Below are positions 17,654-27,046 of a stretch of DNA of 64,000 nt, one piece after another. Made by a program: the position numbers and the translations under genes. How positions within the stretch are numbered: position 1 is the stretch's first letter; every line of letters begins with the position of its first letter. Location of the stretch: positions 992,001-1,056,000 of the forward strand of contig CP136340.1 in assembly GCA_032681305.1 (NCBI GenBank). Direction: 5' to 3'. The notes beneath the pieces are model-generated. The model ran no database searches. It worked only from the letters and a program-made list of their open reading frames with translations, and had not been told where the DNA came from. This DNA is from HIMB114 sp008638005 (GTDB taxonomy: Bacteria; Pseudomonadota; Alphaproteobacteria; Pelagibacterales; Pelagibacteraceae).

Positions 17654-18741
17654 TGCTTAATTATTTTTTTCAAGATATTTCTTCTCAATTTTCATTTTTA
17701 AATGTTTTTTCATATATAACTTTTAGAACCGGTGTAGCAATTTTTACTTCTTTAATAATAGTATTGATTTTTGGAAAACCATTTATTAAATATTTAAAAT
17801 CTTCTAGCCATTTTAACCAACCAATTCGTGATGATGGTCCCACATCGCATATCATAAAAAAAGCTGGAACGCCGACTTTTGGAGGGATCCTTATTATCTT
17901 TGGAATATTATGTTCAACAATTTTATGGTCAGATATACAGAATATCTTTGTTTTAATTTGTATTTTTTCGATATTATCTTTCGCCCTTATTGGTTTTATA
18001 GATGATTTTTTTAAAATTAAATTCAAAAATTCCCGAGGTATTTCAGCATTTGCGAAAATAGTATTTCAATTAATTTTTAGCTTAATGATTTTTTATTTAG
18101 TTTCTATCTCAACACCAGTAGAAAAAAGATATTTATTAAATTTACCGTACTACAAAGATTTAATATTTGATATTGGTTATTTTTATTTTCCATTTGCTGC
18201 AATTGTCATAATTGGATCATCAAATGCAGTAAATTTAACTGATGGATTAGATGGGTTGGCAACCGTCCCTCTAATACTTGTCACATTAACTTTTATTTTA
18301 ATCACTTACTTATCTGGTAATGTTGTTTTTGCAGAATATTTAAAAATTATTAACATCAAAAATATTTCTGAGGTTTGTATTTTACTAGGCGCAACCGTTG
18401 GATCTTGTCTCGGCTTTTTATGGTTTAATGCACCACCTGCAAAAATTTTTATGGGTGACACAGGGTCATTAGCTTTAGGTGCACTATTAGGAACTGTAAG
18501 TTTAATAACCAAGCATGAACTAGTTTTATTTATTGCGGGTGGATTATTTGTTTTAGAAGCTATGTCTGTAATTATTCAAGTCTTCTCATTTAAAGTTTTT
18601 GGTAAAAGAATATTTAGGATGGCTCCTTTGCACCATCATTTTGAAAAAAAAGGATGGGAAGAATCTACAATTGTTATTAGATTTTGGATTATTTCTATAA
18701 TTTTAGTTTTAATAGCATTATCAAGTTTAAAACTTAGATAA
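17653..18741 (+). CDS. mraY: Phospho-MurNAc-pentapeptide transferase MraY
   Basis: MraY transfers phospho-MurNAc-pentapeptide to undecaprenyl phosphate, making lipid I at the inner membrane. The 362-residue polytopic protein shows the catalytic FIDDFFKIK, the NLTDGLDGLA loop and the FMGDTGSLALG motif, followed by the PLHHHFEKKGW signature near the C-terminus. About ten hydrophobic segments are visible. It is joined to murF by a TAATG overlap and separated from murD by a single base. Confidence 0.97.
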   Translation: MLNYFFQDISSQFSFLNVFSYITFRTGVAIFTSLIIVLIFGKPFIKYLKSSSHFNQPIRDDGPTSHIIKKAGTPTFGGILIIFGILCSTILWSDIQNIFVLICIFSILSFALIGFIDDFFKIKFKNSRGISAFAKIVFQLIFSLMIFYLVSISTPVEKRYLLNLPYYKDLIFDIGYFYFPFAAIVIIGSSNAVNLTDGLDGLATVPLILVTLTFILITYLSGNVVFAEYLKIINIKNISEVCILLGATVGSCLGFLWFNAPPAKIFMGDTGSLALGALLGTVSLITKHELVLFIAGGLFVLEAMSVIIQVFSFKVFGKRIFRMAPLHHHFEKKGWEESTIVIRFWIISIILVLIALSSLKLR

Positions 18742-18742
18742 G

Positions 18743-19942
18743 ATGACTTTCCCAAAAGACTTTATAGGTAAGAAAATTTTAATTTATGGTTTTGGAAAAA
18801 CTGGAAAATCAGTTCATTACTTTCTAAATCGAAACAAAATAAAACATTTTATCTGGGATGATGATTTAATATCGAAAAAAAAAAATTTTGATAAAAATTA
18901 TTTTAAAAAAAAATTTGATTTTATAATTTTAAGCCCGGGTGTTGATATATATCATCATAAAAGAAAAAATTTTTTTTTATCACACAAAAATAAAATTATA
19001 ACCGATTTGGATATATTTTTTAATTTAGGAAAAAATTTTAAATATGTAATAGGTGTTACTGGAACAAATGGTAAATCAAGTTTTTGTAACCTTCTTCACC
19101 AAATATTAAAAAAAAATAAAATCAAATCTCAAATACTAGGAAATTTTGGTTTGCCTGTTTTAAATTCCAAGGTGATGAAAAACCAATACTACATTATCGA
19201 ATTGTCATCTTATCAAATTGATTATTCTAAAAGTTTAAAATTAGACTCAGCTTGTATATTAAATATTTCACCTGATCATTTAGAACGTCATGCTACTTTT
19301 AGTGATTATAAAAGAATAAAATTTAAAATATTTAATTTTTTAAAAGAAAAAAAAGTTGGATTTTATTCTAAAAAAATTTCAAATAAATATAGTATTAAAA
19401 ACTGTAAAAGTTTTAAAAAAATAGATAACAATTTCATAAACAAATTATTAAACCTTAAATTAAAAATTAATCTAAATAATTTTAAGATTAAAAACTTAGA
19501 GCATAGAAATGAATTATTTTTAAAAAAATATAATTTTAATTTTATTAATGATTCAAAATCTACGAATTTTGATGCATCTTTATATGCCATTCAAAAATTT
19601 AATAATATTTTTTTAGTTCTTGGTGGTTTTTTAAAAAGTGGAGATCGTTATAAAATCAATAAAATATTACAAAAAAAAATAATTAAAATTTTTATTATTG
19701 GAAAGAAAATAAAAAAACTTACAGGAGAGTTAAAAAAACAGAAAATTAAATTTATTTATTTAGAGAATATTACTAAAGTTATAAATTATTTTTTATTAAA
19801 TGATTTTAAAATTCATAAAAAAAAGAAACAAGATTACAATTTTTTATTTAGTCCAGGTGCAGCCTCATTTGATCAGTTTAGTAATTTTGAAGATCGAGGA
19901 AAAAAATTTAAAAATATTGTTTTAAATGCTTTCAAGAGATAA
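18743..19942 (+). CDS. murD: UDP-MurNAc-L-alanine:D-glutamate ligase MurD
   Basis: MurD adds D-glutamate to UDP-MurNAc-L-Ala. The 399-residue protein is somewhat shorter than typical (about 440-450). It has an N-terminal Rossmann-like part (LIYGFGKTGKSVHYFL), the ATP loop GVTGTNGKSSFCNLLHQIL, ELSSYQIDYSKSLK, ILNISPDHLERHATF, the NDSKSTNFDASLYAI motif and the C-terminal FSPGAASFDQFSNFEDRGKKF. Divergent lysine-rich segments separate these blocks. It overlaps ftsW by 17 bases. Confidence 0.95.
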   Translation: MTFPKDFIGKKILIYGFGKTGKSVHYFLNRNKIKHFIWDDDLISKKKNFDKNYFKKKFDFIILSPGVDIYHHKRKNFFLSHKNKIITDLDIFFNLGKNFKYVIGVTGTNGKSSFCNLLHQILKKNKIKSQILGNFGLPVLNSKVMKNQYYIIELSSYQIDYSKSLKLDSACILNISPDHLERHATFSDYKRIKFKIFNFLKEKKVGFYSKKISNKYSIKNCKSFKKIDNNFINKLLNLKLKINLNNFKIKNLEHRNELFLKKYNFNFINDSKSTNFDASLYAIQKFNNIFLVLGGFLKSGDRYKINKILQKKIIKIFIIGKKIKKLTGELKKQKIKFIYLENITKVINYFLLNDFKIHKKKKQDYNFLFSPGAASFDQFSNFEDRGKKFKNIVLNAFKR

Positions 19943-21035
19943 CGATAATTTTTTTATTCTGTGGTTAAGAAGTTTAGACAAAGTAATATTGGTTCTGTTA
20001 ATTTTATGGATTTTTTTAGGCATGGTTTTTGCTTCTTACACAACGTTAAATTTTGCATCGACAAAACTTTACGATAATCCAAATACTTTAGTAAATAAGT
20101 ATTATTTATTTATATTTTTTGGCTTATTAATAATATTTTTGACATCTGTATTTAACGAAGATTTTTTTAAACACACATCAAAATATCTCTTCTTCTCCTC
20201 TTTGATATTACTTTTATTAACTTTAGTTGTTGGATTGGAGGTTAAAGGTTCAAAAAGATGGATAAATTTAATATTCTTTAATCTTCAGCCTATTGAATTA
20301 GTTAAACCAACAATGATTTTATTATTTGCGAGTATTTTTTCTAGTAATAAAAATTTTATTTTTAAATTTATATCAACTGGGATTATTACTTTTTCAGTAA
20401 TATTTATTTTATTATTACAACCTGATTATACTCAAGGCTTGTTAGTACTAACAATTTGGTTCACCTTGTTATTTATGTCTGGGATTAATTTATTCGTAAT
20501 TATTAGTTTGGCTTTTAGCTCTATTGCAATACTGGTATTAAACTTATTTATATTTAAAGATAAATTTTATTACATTTTTAATAGATTTGACAGCTGGATT
20601 GGATCTAATGATATATCTTATCAATCTGAAAGATCTTTAGATGCAATACAGTATGGAGGTTTCTTTGGAAGAGGAATTGGTGAGGGTGTTTTAAAAGAAA
20701 AAATTCCAGAAGCACATACCGATTATGTTTTAGCATCAATTGGTGAAGAATATGGAATAGTAACCATAATTTTAGTTTTAATAATCGTCTTTTCTTTATT
20801 TATGCGAGTTTTTGCTATTTGCCAAAATGAAATCTCTGGTTTTAAAAAATATACTTTAGTTTCTCTTTCAACACTAATGTTACTCCAGCTATTTATAAAC
20901 GTTGGCGTAACGATAAATTTATTTCCTTCCACTGGCATGACTTTTGCATTTTTAAGTTATGGCGGCTCATCTATTATTACAAGTGCATTTATGATTGGAG
21001 TTGTTTTAGCTTTTACAAGGGAGCAAAATAAGTAA
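19926..21035 (+). CDS. ftsW: Lipid II polymerase / division SEDS protein FtsW
   Basis: FtsW is the SEDS-family glycosyltransferase that polymerises lipid II at the septum with FtsI. The 369-residue protein has about ten membrane segments, the GSKRWINLIFFNLQPIELVKP motif near residue 100, LQPDYTQGLLVL, DAIQYGGFFGRGIGEG in the large loop, and AHTDYVLASIGEEYG with FAFLSYGGSS near the C-terminus. It begins inside the end of murD. In most dcw clusters murG follows; here murC follows after 40 bases, so murG is missing from its usual slot. Confidence 0.95.
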   Translation: MLSRDNDNFFILWLRSLDKVILVLLILWIFLGMVFASYTTLNFASTKLYDNPNTLVNKYYLFIFFGLLIIFLTSVFNEDFFKHTSKYLFFSSLILLLLTLVVGLEVKGSKRWINLIFFNLQPIELVKPTMILLFASIFSSNKNFIFKFISTGIITFSVIFILLLQPDYTQGLLVLTIWFTLLFMSGINLFVIISLAFSSIAILVLNLFIFKDKFYYIFNRFDSWIGSNDISYQSERSLDAIQYGGFFGRGIGEGVLKEKIPEAHTDYVLASIGEEYGIVTIILVLIIVFSLFMRVFAICQNEISGFKKYTLVSLSTLMLLQLFINVGVTINLFPSTGMTFAFLSYGGSSIITSAFMIGVVLAFTREQNK

Positions 21036-21075
21036 TAATTTCAATACAAGTATCGGAAAGAATAAAACTTATACA

Positions 21076-22482
21076 ATGAATTTAGAAATTAATAAAAAAA
21101 ATACCATTCATTTTATTGGTATAGGTGGGATTGGGATGAGTGGTATCGCCTTAATCATGAAAAATTTAGGATATAACATTCAAGGCAGTGATTTAGTAAA
21201 GTCAAGCAGAGTAATAAATTATTTAAAAAAAAATAGAATTAAAATTTTCCATAATCACAATTCAAGAGAAATTCTTAAAGCTGATATAGTTGTCACATCA
21301 ACGGCAATAAAAAAATTTAATAAAGAATTTCAATTAGCAAAAAAAAACAATTTAATAATTGTCAAAAGAGCTGACATGCTCGCACATTTATTAAATTTAA
21401 AGAAAAATATTATAATTTCTGGTTCTCATGGAAAAACAACTATCACTTCTCTTATAGCTCATCTTTTAACTGTAAATAAATTTTCACCAACCATTGTTAA
21501 TGGTGGTATCATTAATTCTTTGCAATCAAACGCTGCACTTGGAAAAAGTGAGTGGTCGGTAGTTGAGGCGGATGAATCAGATGGAAGTTTTTTAAAGTTT
21601 AAAAGCATATATTCCATTGTCAGCAACATAGATCATGAGCATATGGACTACTACAAGAACTTTTCTAATTTAAAAAAACAATTTACTGAATTTTTACAAA
21701 AAACACCATTGTTAGGAAAAAATATTGTTTGTTTAGATGATAAAAATATCTCTTCAATCTTAAAAAAAATAAATAAAAAAAACTTTCTAACATATGGTTT
21801 TTCAAAACAATCAAATTTGCAATGTAAAAACATTAATGAAATAGATTTTGGGATGCAATTTGATGTTTTGGTAAAATTAAAAAATAAAGAAAAATTAATT
21901 AAAAATATCAAAATAAACTTGATGGGTCGGCATAATGTTTTGAATGCGACTGCAGCATTAGCCGTGGGTTTATTACTAAAAATTAAAATTGACGATATCA
22001 AAAAATCATTTGAAAATTTTTCTGGAGTTCAAAGACGTTTAACTCTTATATTTAATAAAAATAATAATTTAATTTATGACGATTATGCTCATCACCCTAC
22101 AGAGATAAAAGCAGTTTTGTCTGCATGTAGAAATAACTTTGGAGATAAAAAAATAATTTCAATATTCCAGCCACATAGATTTTCAAGGGTTAATTCGCTA
22201 TATAAAGATTTTACCAAATCATTTAATCATTCAGATCAAGTTGTAATTTGCCCCATATATTCAGCTGGTGAAAAAAATAATAATTTTAATTTTCAAAAAT
22301 TTTGTGAAAATATATCGAAAAATTCTAAAACTGAATTGATTAAAGTTAACGATAAAGATGAATTGCAAAATTTTTTAAAAAAAAATCTAACAAAAAATCA
22401 AATCGTAGTCGCAATGGGAGCGGGAAGTATAAGTGCTTGGATAAGAGAAATTTCAAATAAGTTAATGAATGTCAAACATTAA
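21076..22482 (+). CDS. murC: UDP-N-acetylmuramate:L-alanine ligase MurC
   Basis: MurC attaches L-alanine to UDP-MurNAc, the first stem-peptide step. The 468-residue protein has the N-terminal nucleotide loop IHFIGIGGIGMSGIALIM, the ATP loop ISGSHGKTTITSLIAH, VVEADESDGSF, NIDHEHMDYY, the YDDYAHHPTEIKAVL motif and FQPHRFSRV. All characteristic residues are present. It starts 40 bases after ftsW, the only notable gap inside the mur block, and overlaps murB by 14 bases. Confidence 0.97.
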   Translation: MNLEINKKNTIHFIGIGGIGMSGIALIMKNLGYNIQGSDLVKSSRVINYLKKNRIKIFHNHNSREILKADIVVTSTAIKKFNKEFQLAKKNNLIIVKRADMLAHLLNLKKNIIISGSHGKTTITSLIAHLLTVNKFSPTIVNGGIINSLQSNAALGKSEWSVVEADESDGSFLKFKSIYSIVSNIDHEHMDYYKNFSNLKKQFTEFLQKTPLLGKNIVCLDDKNISSILKKINKKNFLTYGFSKQSNLQCKNINEIDFGMQFDVLVKLKNKEKLIKNIKINLMGRHNVLNATAALAVGLLLKIKIDDIKKSFENFSGVQRRLTLIFNKNNNLIYDDYAHHPTEIKAVLSACRNNFGDKKIISIFQPHRFSRVNSLYKDFTKSFNHSDQVVICPIYSAGEKNNNFNFQKFCENISKNSKTELIKVNDKDELQNFLKKNLTKNQIVVAMGAGSISAWIREISNKLMNVKH

Positions 22483-23329
22483 ATTAAATTATAATTTATC
22501 AAAAAATTCTTGGTTTGGTTTAGGGGGTGCGGCAAAAAAATATTTTTCACCGTCTAACGAAGAGGAATTGATTGATTATTTGAAAAATAATTTGGGCGAA
22601 AAGCTAATTACAATTGGAAGTGGTTCTAACATTTTATTTAGAGACAAGGGTTGTTTAGAAACAATTATTAAACTTGGAAAAGAATTCCAAAAAATTGAAA
22701 TAAAAAATGAAAAAATTTATTGTGGTGCTGCTGCTTTAAAATCTCAACTTTCAAAATTTGCTTATGAAAATTCTATAAAAAATTATGAATTTTTGAGTTG
22801 TATTCCTGGAACAGTGGGAGGGGGTGTTATCATGAATGCTGGATGCTTTAATTTTGAATTTAGAGACATTGTTATAGAAGTAGAGGGTATCAACAAAAAG
22901 GGTGATAAAATTTATATGCAAAACAAAGAGATAGAGTTTGATTACAGACAGACAAAAATACCTGAGGATATTATAATTACAAAAATAATCTTTAAAGTTT
23001 TTAAGGGTGATAAAAATTTGATATTAGAAAAAACTGAGAAATTAAAAAATAAAAAAAGTATTTCACAACCATCAAAAATTAAAACCGGTGGTAGTACTTT
23101 TAAAAATCCCAACTTCTCTTTAAAGGCATGGGAATTAATTAAAAACACAGGATGTGATAAAAAAATTATTGGCAATGCAAAGTTTTCTGAATCACATTGT
23201 AATTTTATTGAAAACAATGGAACATCTTCCAAAGATGTTGAAGATCTAATTCATTTTACAATAAGTGAAGTAAGAAAAAAATTTAACATAACATTAGAAC
23301 CAGAAATTAAAATAATTGGCGAAAAATAA
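22469..23329 (+). CDS. murB: UDP-N-acetylenolpyruvoylglucosamine reductase MurB
   Basis: MurB is the FAD enzyme that reduces UDP-GlcNAc-enolpyruvate to UDP-MurNAc. The 286-residue length and layout suit the shorter type II family. FAD-binding motifs are GSGSNILFRDKG and CIPGTVGGGVIMNAGCF, and the substrate region has GGSTFKNP near residue 209 with the catalytic Ser. The C-terminus ends with LEPEIKIIGEK. It starts within the end of murC and its last bases contain the TTG start used for ddl. Confidence 0.96.
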   Translation: MSNIKLNYNLSKNSWFGLGGAAKKYFSPSNEEELIDYLKNNLGEKLITIGSGSNILFRDKGCLETIIKLGKEFQKIEIKNEKIYCGAAALKSQLSKFAYENSIKNYEFLSCIPGTVGGGVIMNAGCFNFEFRDIVIEVEGINKKGDKIYMQNKEIEFDYRQTKIPEDIIITKIIFKVFKGDKNLILEKTEKLKNKKSISQPSKIKTGGSTFKNPNFSLKAWELIKNTGCDKKIIGNAKFSESHCNFIENNGTSSKDVEDLIHFTISEVRKKFNITLEPEIKIIGEK

Positions 23330-24233
23330 AAAAAAAATCATTGTCCTTATGGGTGGCCCTTCAAAAGAAAGGCCTATAAGTATTCAATCAGGAAAAGCTT
23401 GTTTTAAGGCACTTAAACAATGTGGTTATAATGTAGAAAAATTTGATCCAAAAAAAAATATTATAAAAAATTTAAAAAGAATTAAACCTGATATTGCCTT
23501 CAATTCGTTGCACGGCAAGTTTGGTGAAGACGGTCAAATCCAAAAAATTTTAGAAAAGCTTAAAATTCCGTACACTCATTCAGGGGTATTAGCATCCAAA
23601 AATGCTATGGATAAAATTATTTCTAAGAAGATATTTATTAAAAACAATTTATTAACACCAAAATATAAAATAATTAGAAAACTAAAAGATCTTAAAAATA
23701 GTATTTCAGAAAATAAATTTGTAATAAAACCAATCAATGAAGGCTCAAGTTTTGGTGTTAGAATTATAGAGAAATTATCAAATTCAAAATTAAAAATTAT
23801 AAATAATGAATTAAAAAAATATAAAACTTTACTTCAAGAAAATTATATTGAAGGCCAAGAAATTCAAACTGCAGTCCTAGGTGGCAAGGTTATTGGTTCG
23901 GTTGAAATTATTCCCAAAAGAAATTTTTACGATTATAAAGCAAAATATTCAAAATCAGCTAAAACAAAACATGTAATACCACCTAGAATTTCAAAAAAAA
24001 TTTCTGAAAAAATCAACAAAATTTCAATAAAAGCTCATAACTGTCTAAATTGCAGGGGTATTACTCGATCAGATTTTAGAGTTTCAAAAGACAATAAGAT
24101 CTATTTGTTAGAAACTAATACCCAGCCAGGCATGACTGAATTATCATTAGTGCCTGAAATTGCCAAATATCATGGAATGTCATTCAAAACACTTGTAAAT
24201 TGGATCTTAAATGATTCAAGTCTCAAAAGGTAA
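23316..24233 (+). CDS. ddl: D-alanine:D-alanine ligase
   Basis: Ddl makes D-Ala-D-Ala for MurF. The 305-residue ATP-grasp enzyme has VLMGGPSKERPISIQSGKA at the N-terminus, NSLHGKFGEDGQIQ, the ATP-binding KPINEGSSFGVRI, RSDFRV, and the metal-binding ETNTQPGMTELS. The start is TTG at 23316; the next ATG would cut into the conserved first strand, so TTG is preferred. It overlaps murB by 14 bases and ftsQ by 23. Confidence 0.95.
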   Translation: MAKNKKKIIVLMGGPSKERPISIQSGKACFKALKQCGYNVEKFDPKKNIIKNLKRIKPDIAFNSLHGKFGEDGQIQKILEKLKIPYTHSGVLASKNAMDKIISKKIFIKNNLLTPKYKIIRKLKDLKNSISENKFVIKPINEGSSFGVRIIEKLSNSKLKIINNELKKYKTLLQENYIEGQEIQTAVLGGKVIGSVEIIPKRNFYDYKAKYSKSAKTKHVIPPRISKKISEKINKISIKAHNCLNCRGITRSDFRVSKDNKIYLLETNTQPGMTELSLVPEIAKYHGMSFKTLVNWILNDSSLKR

Positions 24234-24885
24234 AGCAAAAATATGTTTATTACTTTTAATTTTCCTTCTTTTTACAACATATAATTTAAATATTAAAATT
24301 AACTTACCTTTCTTTAAAATCAAAAACATAGATTTTAGAAATCAATTATATTTAGAAGAAAATATAAAATCAGATATTATTGATAATTTTACTAATAAAA
24401 GTTTAATTAATTTATCTAAAAAAAACTTAAATAAGTATTTTGAGAAAAGTGAATGGGTAGATAGTTATAAGCTTAAAAAAAAATACCCTAATACAATTTT
24501 AATAATATTAAATGAGCACAAACCAATTGCAATTTATTCTAAGGATAATTTAAGTTATTTAGTTAATAATAATTATACTTTAACAAAAAAAATAACTAAT
24601 ACTCAAATAGATATTGATTTAATTAACTTAAAAGGAGAATTTGACGCTAAACAATTTAAAGATATTTATTCGAATTTAATTACTAGTAATTTTTTAAAAC
24701 AGGTTAAGGAAATAAAAATAAAATCTTTAAATAGAATGGATTTACTTTTGTTTAACAACGTTAAAGTCTCATTTGGGGAACATAGTTCAAAAAAGCAAAT
24801 AGAGGTACTAAAACAAATATTAAATAAATATCCAAATATAGAGAGAGTTGATTTAAGAAACGAGGGAAGAGTAGTTATAAAATGA
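24211..24885 (+). CDS. ftsQ: Cell division protein FtsQ
   Basis: FtsQ is a single-pass divisome scaffold with a periplasmic POTRA domain. The 224-residue protein has a membrane helix at about residues 11-28 (ICLLLLIFLLFTTYNLNI). A POTRA-like segment follows (FKIKNIDFRNQLYLEE, then SEWVDSYKLKKKYPNTILI), and the beta-rich C-terminal part ends with RVDLRNEGRVVIK. The family is weakly conserved; position between ddl and ftsA supports the call. It overlaps ftsA by four bases (ATGA). Confidence 0.9.
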   Translation: MIQVSKGKAKICLLLLIFLLFTTYNLNIKINLPFFKIKNIDFRNQLYLEENIKSDIIDNFTNKSLINLSKKNLNKYFEKSEWVDSYKLKKKYPNTILIILNEHKPIAIYSKDNLSYLVNNNYTLTKKITNTQIDIDLINLKGEFDAKQFKDIYSNLITSNFLKQVKEIKIKSLNRMDLLLFNNVKVSFGEHSSKKQIEVLKQILNKYPNIERVDLRNEGRVVIK

Positions 24886-26084
24886 TAGGAGAAAAGATTG
24901 TTATTTTAGATCTTGGGTCAAATAAGATAAAAATTATGGTCTTATCTTTAGATAAGGAGAATTATATATCCATACATTCAAAATATTCAGTTCATTCAAG
25001 TGGTATTAAAAAAGGTAATGTTGTAGATGCTGACAGTTTAGCAAGTTCAATTAGAAGATGCGCATCTTTCGTTGAAAAAGAATTGAATTTTGAGATAGAA
25101 AATATTTATGTTGGGGTGAATTCAATTTTTTTTAATTTCCTTACATTTGGTCTAACACGCGATATTGGATCATATGAGATTGAGGAAAAAAGAGATTTAC
25201 AGAATTTAATTAATCAAGCCTCTACTATTTTTTATCAAAATTTTAATGATAATAAAGTTTTGCATTTTTTTAATTCAGGTTTTTATCTTGATAAGAGAAA
25301 CTATGTTGAAAATCCAATAGGTTTAAAAGCCAAGACTCTTGATGTGATTTTTTCTATTTTAAGTTTAGATAAAAATATTATTTCTAATTATGATAAGGTA
25401 TTTAAGTTATCAGGGCTAAAAGTAAAAAAATATTTTTTTTCACCATACGCCTCTAGCTTTTTATCTGCCGATCAAGAAAATCTAGAAAAAGGTTTTGTAA
25501 ATATAGATATCGGTTATGACAAAACATCTATTTCAATTTATGAAAACTCAAAATTTAAATTTTCAAAAATTATTTCACTTGGTTCTTATCATATAAATAA
25601 TGACTTAATGAAAGCATTGGATATAGATCGAAACTTATCTGAAAAAATTAAATGTAAATATGAGGATATATTGTCAAACAATATAGATCAAAATTTATTA
25701 AATCAAATAAATGAAAAAAAAATTTCTCGAGAAATTATTGTTAGAATTATAGATGCGCGATTAAATGAAATTACTGAACATATTGTTAAAGAAATTAAGT
25801 TTTGTAATTCATTTAACAAATCATCAAGAAAAATTATTGTTTCAGGAGGAGGCTCTGCCAGTGAAGTTTTGATCGGAAAAATTTCACAAAAGTTAAATGT
25901 TAAAGTTGATTATGCTAAACAATCTTTTCCAATTAAGAATACAGAATTTAGTATTTTTTCAGATTATATGGTTTGCTTAGGAATAGCTAAATTAATTTAC
26001 TTTAATAATAAAGATGAAATTAAAAGTTTTTCTGACCAAAAAAAAGGTTTTTTTGAAAGGTTTTACTCTTTATTTCTCAAATAA
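24882..26084 (+). CDS. ftsA: Cell division protein FtsA
   Basis: FtsA is the actin-like ATPase that anchors FtsZ to the membrane. The 400-residue protein has the phosphate-1 loop ILDLGSNKIKIMV, FVNIDIGYDKTSISIY for phosphate-2, and the adenosine motif IIVSGGGSASEVLIGKI near the C-terminus. The last residues (KKGFFERFYSLFLK) form a plausible amphipathic membrane-targeting helix. In most bacteria ftsZ follows directly, but here lpxC comes next after 57 bases and ftsZ is about 13 kb upstream behind mraZ. Confidence 0.95.
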   Translation: MIGEKIVILDLGSNKIKIMVLSLDKENYISIHSKYSVHSSGIKKGNVVDADSLASSIRRCASFVEKELNFEIENIYVGVNSIFFNFLTFGLTRDIGSYEIEEKRDLQNLINQASTIFYQNFNDNKVLHFFNSGFYLDKRNYVENPIGLKAKTLDVIFSILSLDKNIISNYDKVFKLSGLKVKKYFFSPYASSFLSADQENLEKGFVNIDIGYDKTSISIYENSKFKFSKIISLGSYHINNDLMKALDIDRNLSEKIKCKYEDILSNNIDQNLLNQINEKKISREIIVRIIDARLNEITEHIVKEIKFCNSFNKSSRKIIVSGGGSASEVLIGKISQKLNVKVDYAKQSFPIKNTEFSIFSDYMVCLGIAKLIYFNNKDEIKSFSDQKKGFFERFYSLFLK

Positions 26085-26141
26085 TAATTGTGAAATATTT
26101 ATTGAGTAGATTGTTAGATTGGATTTTGAGATTTACAAAAT

Positions 26142-26993
26142 GTGATAAACAATCAAAGAACAGTTTCAAAAAATATTAAATTTAAAGGTATAGGTCTTCA
26201 TTCAGGAGAGCCAGTTGAAATTAAATTGATTCCAGAGAAAATAGACAGTGGAATCTCATTTGTCTTTAATAAAAAAAAAATTGAAGCATCGTGGAAAAAT
26301 GCAGAGGTGAGCCAGTTATGCACTAAAATTAAATTAAAAAATAATTATTTATCAACTATTGAACATTTAATGTCAGCATTAAGCGGGTTAGAGATTACAA
26401 ATTTAACTATCACAACCAACTCCTCCGAGATGCCAATATTAGACGGTAGTGCAAAAGATTTTATGGAAACTATTTTAGACAGTGGTCTGAGAGAACAAAA
26501 TAAAAATAAAAAAATACTAAAAGTTAAAAAAAAATTGTCATATTCACAAAAAGAAAAGTTTATAGAAATAGAACCAAGTAAAAATAATTATTTAAGTATT
26601 GATTATACAATTGATTATAAGGATGATTTTATAAAAAAACAAAAATATTTTTATGAACATTCTTTTGAAAACTATAATCAAATTTATCAAGCTAGAACTT
26701 TTTGTTTACACCACGACCTTGAGAAAATTTTTGCAATGGGTCTGGCCAAAGGAGGCTCTTTAGACAATGCAATTGTAGTATCGGGTAATAAAATTTTAAA
26801 TCAAGGTGGTCTTAGATATGATGATGAATTTGTTAAGCATAAAGTTTTGGATTGCATTGGCGATTTATATCTTGCTCAATATCCAATATCTGGAAAAGTA
26901 AAAACCTACGGAGGAGGTCATGAATTAAATTTGATGCTATTAAGAGAAATTTTTAAGGATAAAGCAAATTATGAGATTATTAATTTAAATTAA
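26142..26993 (+). CDS. lpxC: UDP-3-O-acyl-GlcNAc deacetylase LpxC
   Basis: LpxC catalyses the committed step of lipid A synthesis and marks an LPS-containing outer membrane. The 283-residue protein has the zinc His in STIEHLMSALSG, the substrate loop LDGSAKDFME, GLAKGGSLDNAIVV, and the second zinc site HKVLDCIGDLYLA, plus the catalytic His in GGGHELN. The GTG start at 26142 gives the expected N-terminus RTVSKNIKFKGIGLHSG; the overlapping ATG two bases upstream is out of frame. Its place after ftsA is usual for proteobacteria. Confidence 0.96.
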   Translation: MINNQRTVSKNIKFKGIGLHSGEPVEIKLIPEKIDSGISFVFNKKKIEASWKNAEVSQLCTKIKLKNNYLSTIEHLMSALSGLEITNLTITTNSSEMPILDGSAKDFMETILDSGLREQNKNKKILKVKKKLSYSQKEKFIEIEPSKNNYLSIDYTIDYKDDFIKKQKYFYEHSFENYNQIYQARTFCLHHDLEKIFAMGLAKGGSLDNAIVVSGNKILNQGGLRYDDEFVKHKVLDCIGDLYLAQYPISGKVKTYGGGHELNLMLLREIFKDKANYEIINLN

Positions 26994-27046
26994 TTAAATA
27001 TCGTTTCAAATTTTAATAATTCAATATATAAAAATATTAAACCTTC

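Noticed and set aside
15000..20000. Long A-rich runs in murE-murD as possible frameshift or decay sites
   Set aside because: All frames stay open and the catalytic motifs are present, so this is simply extreme AT bias.
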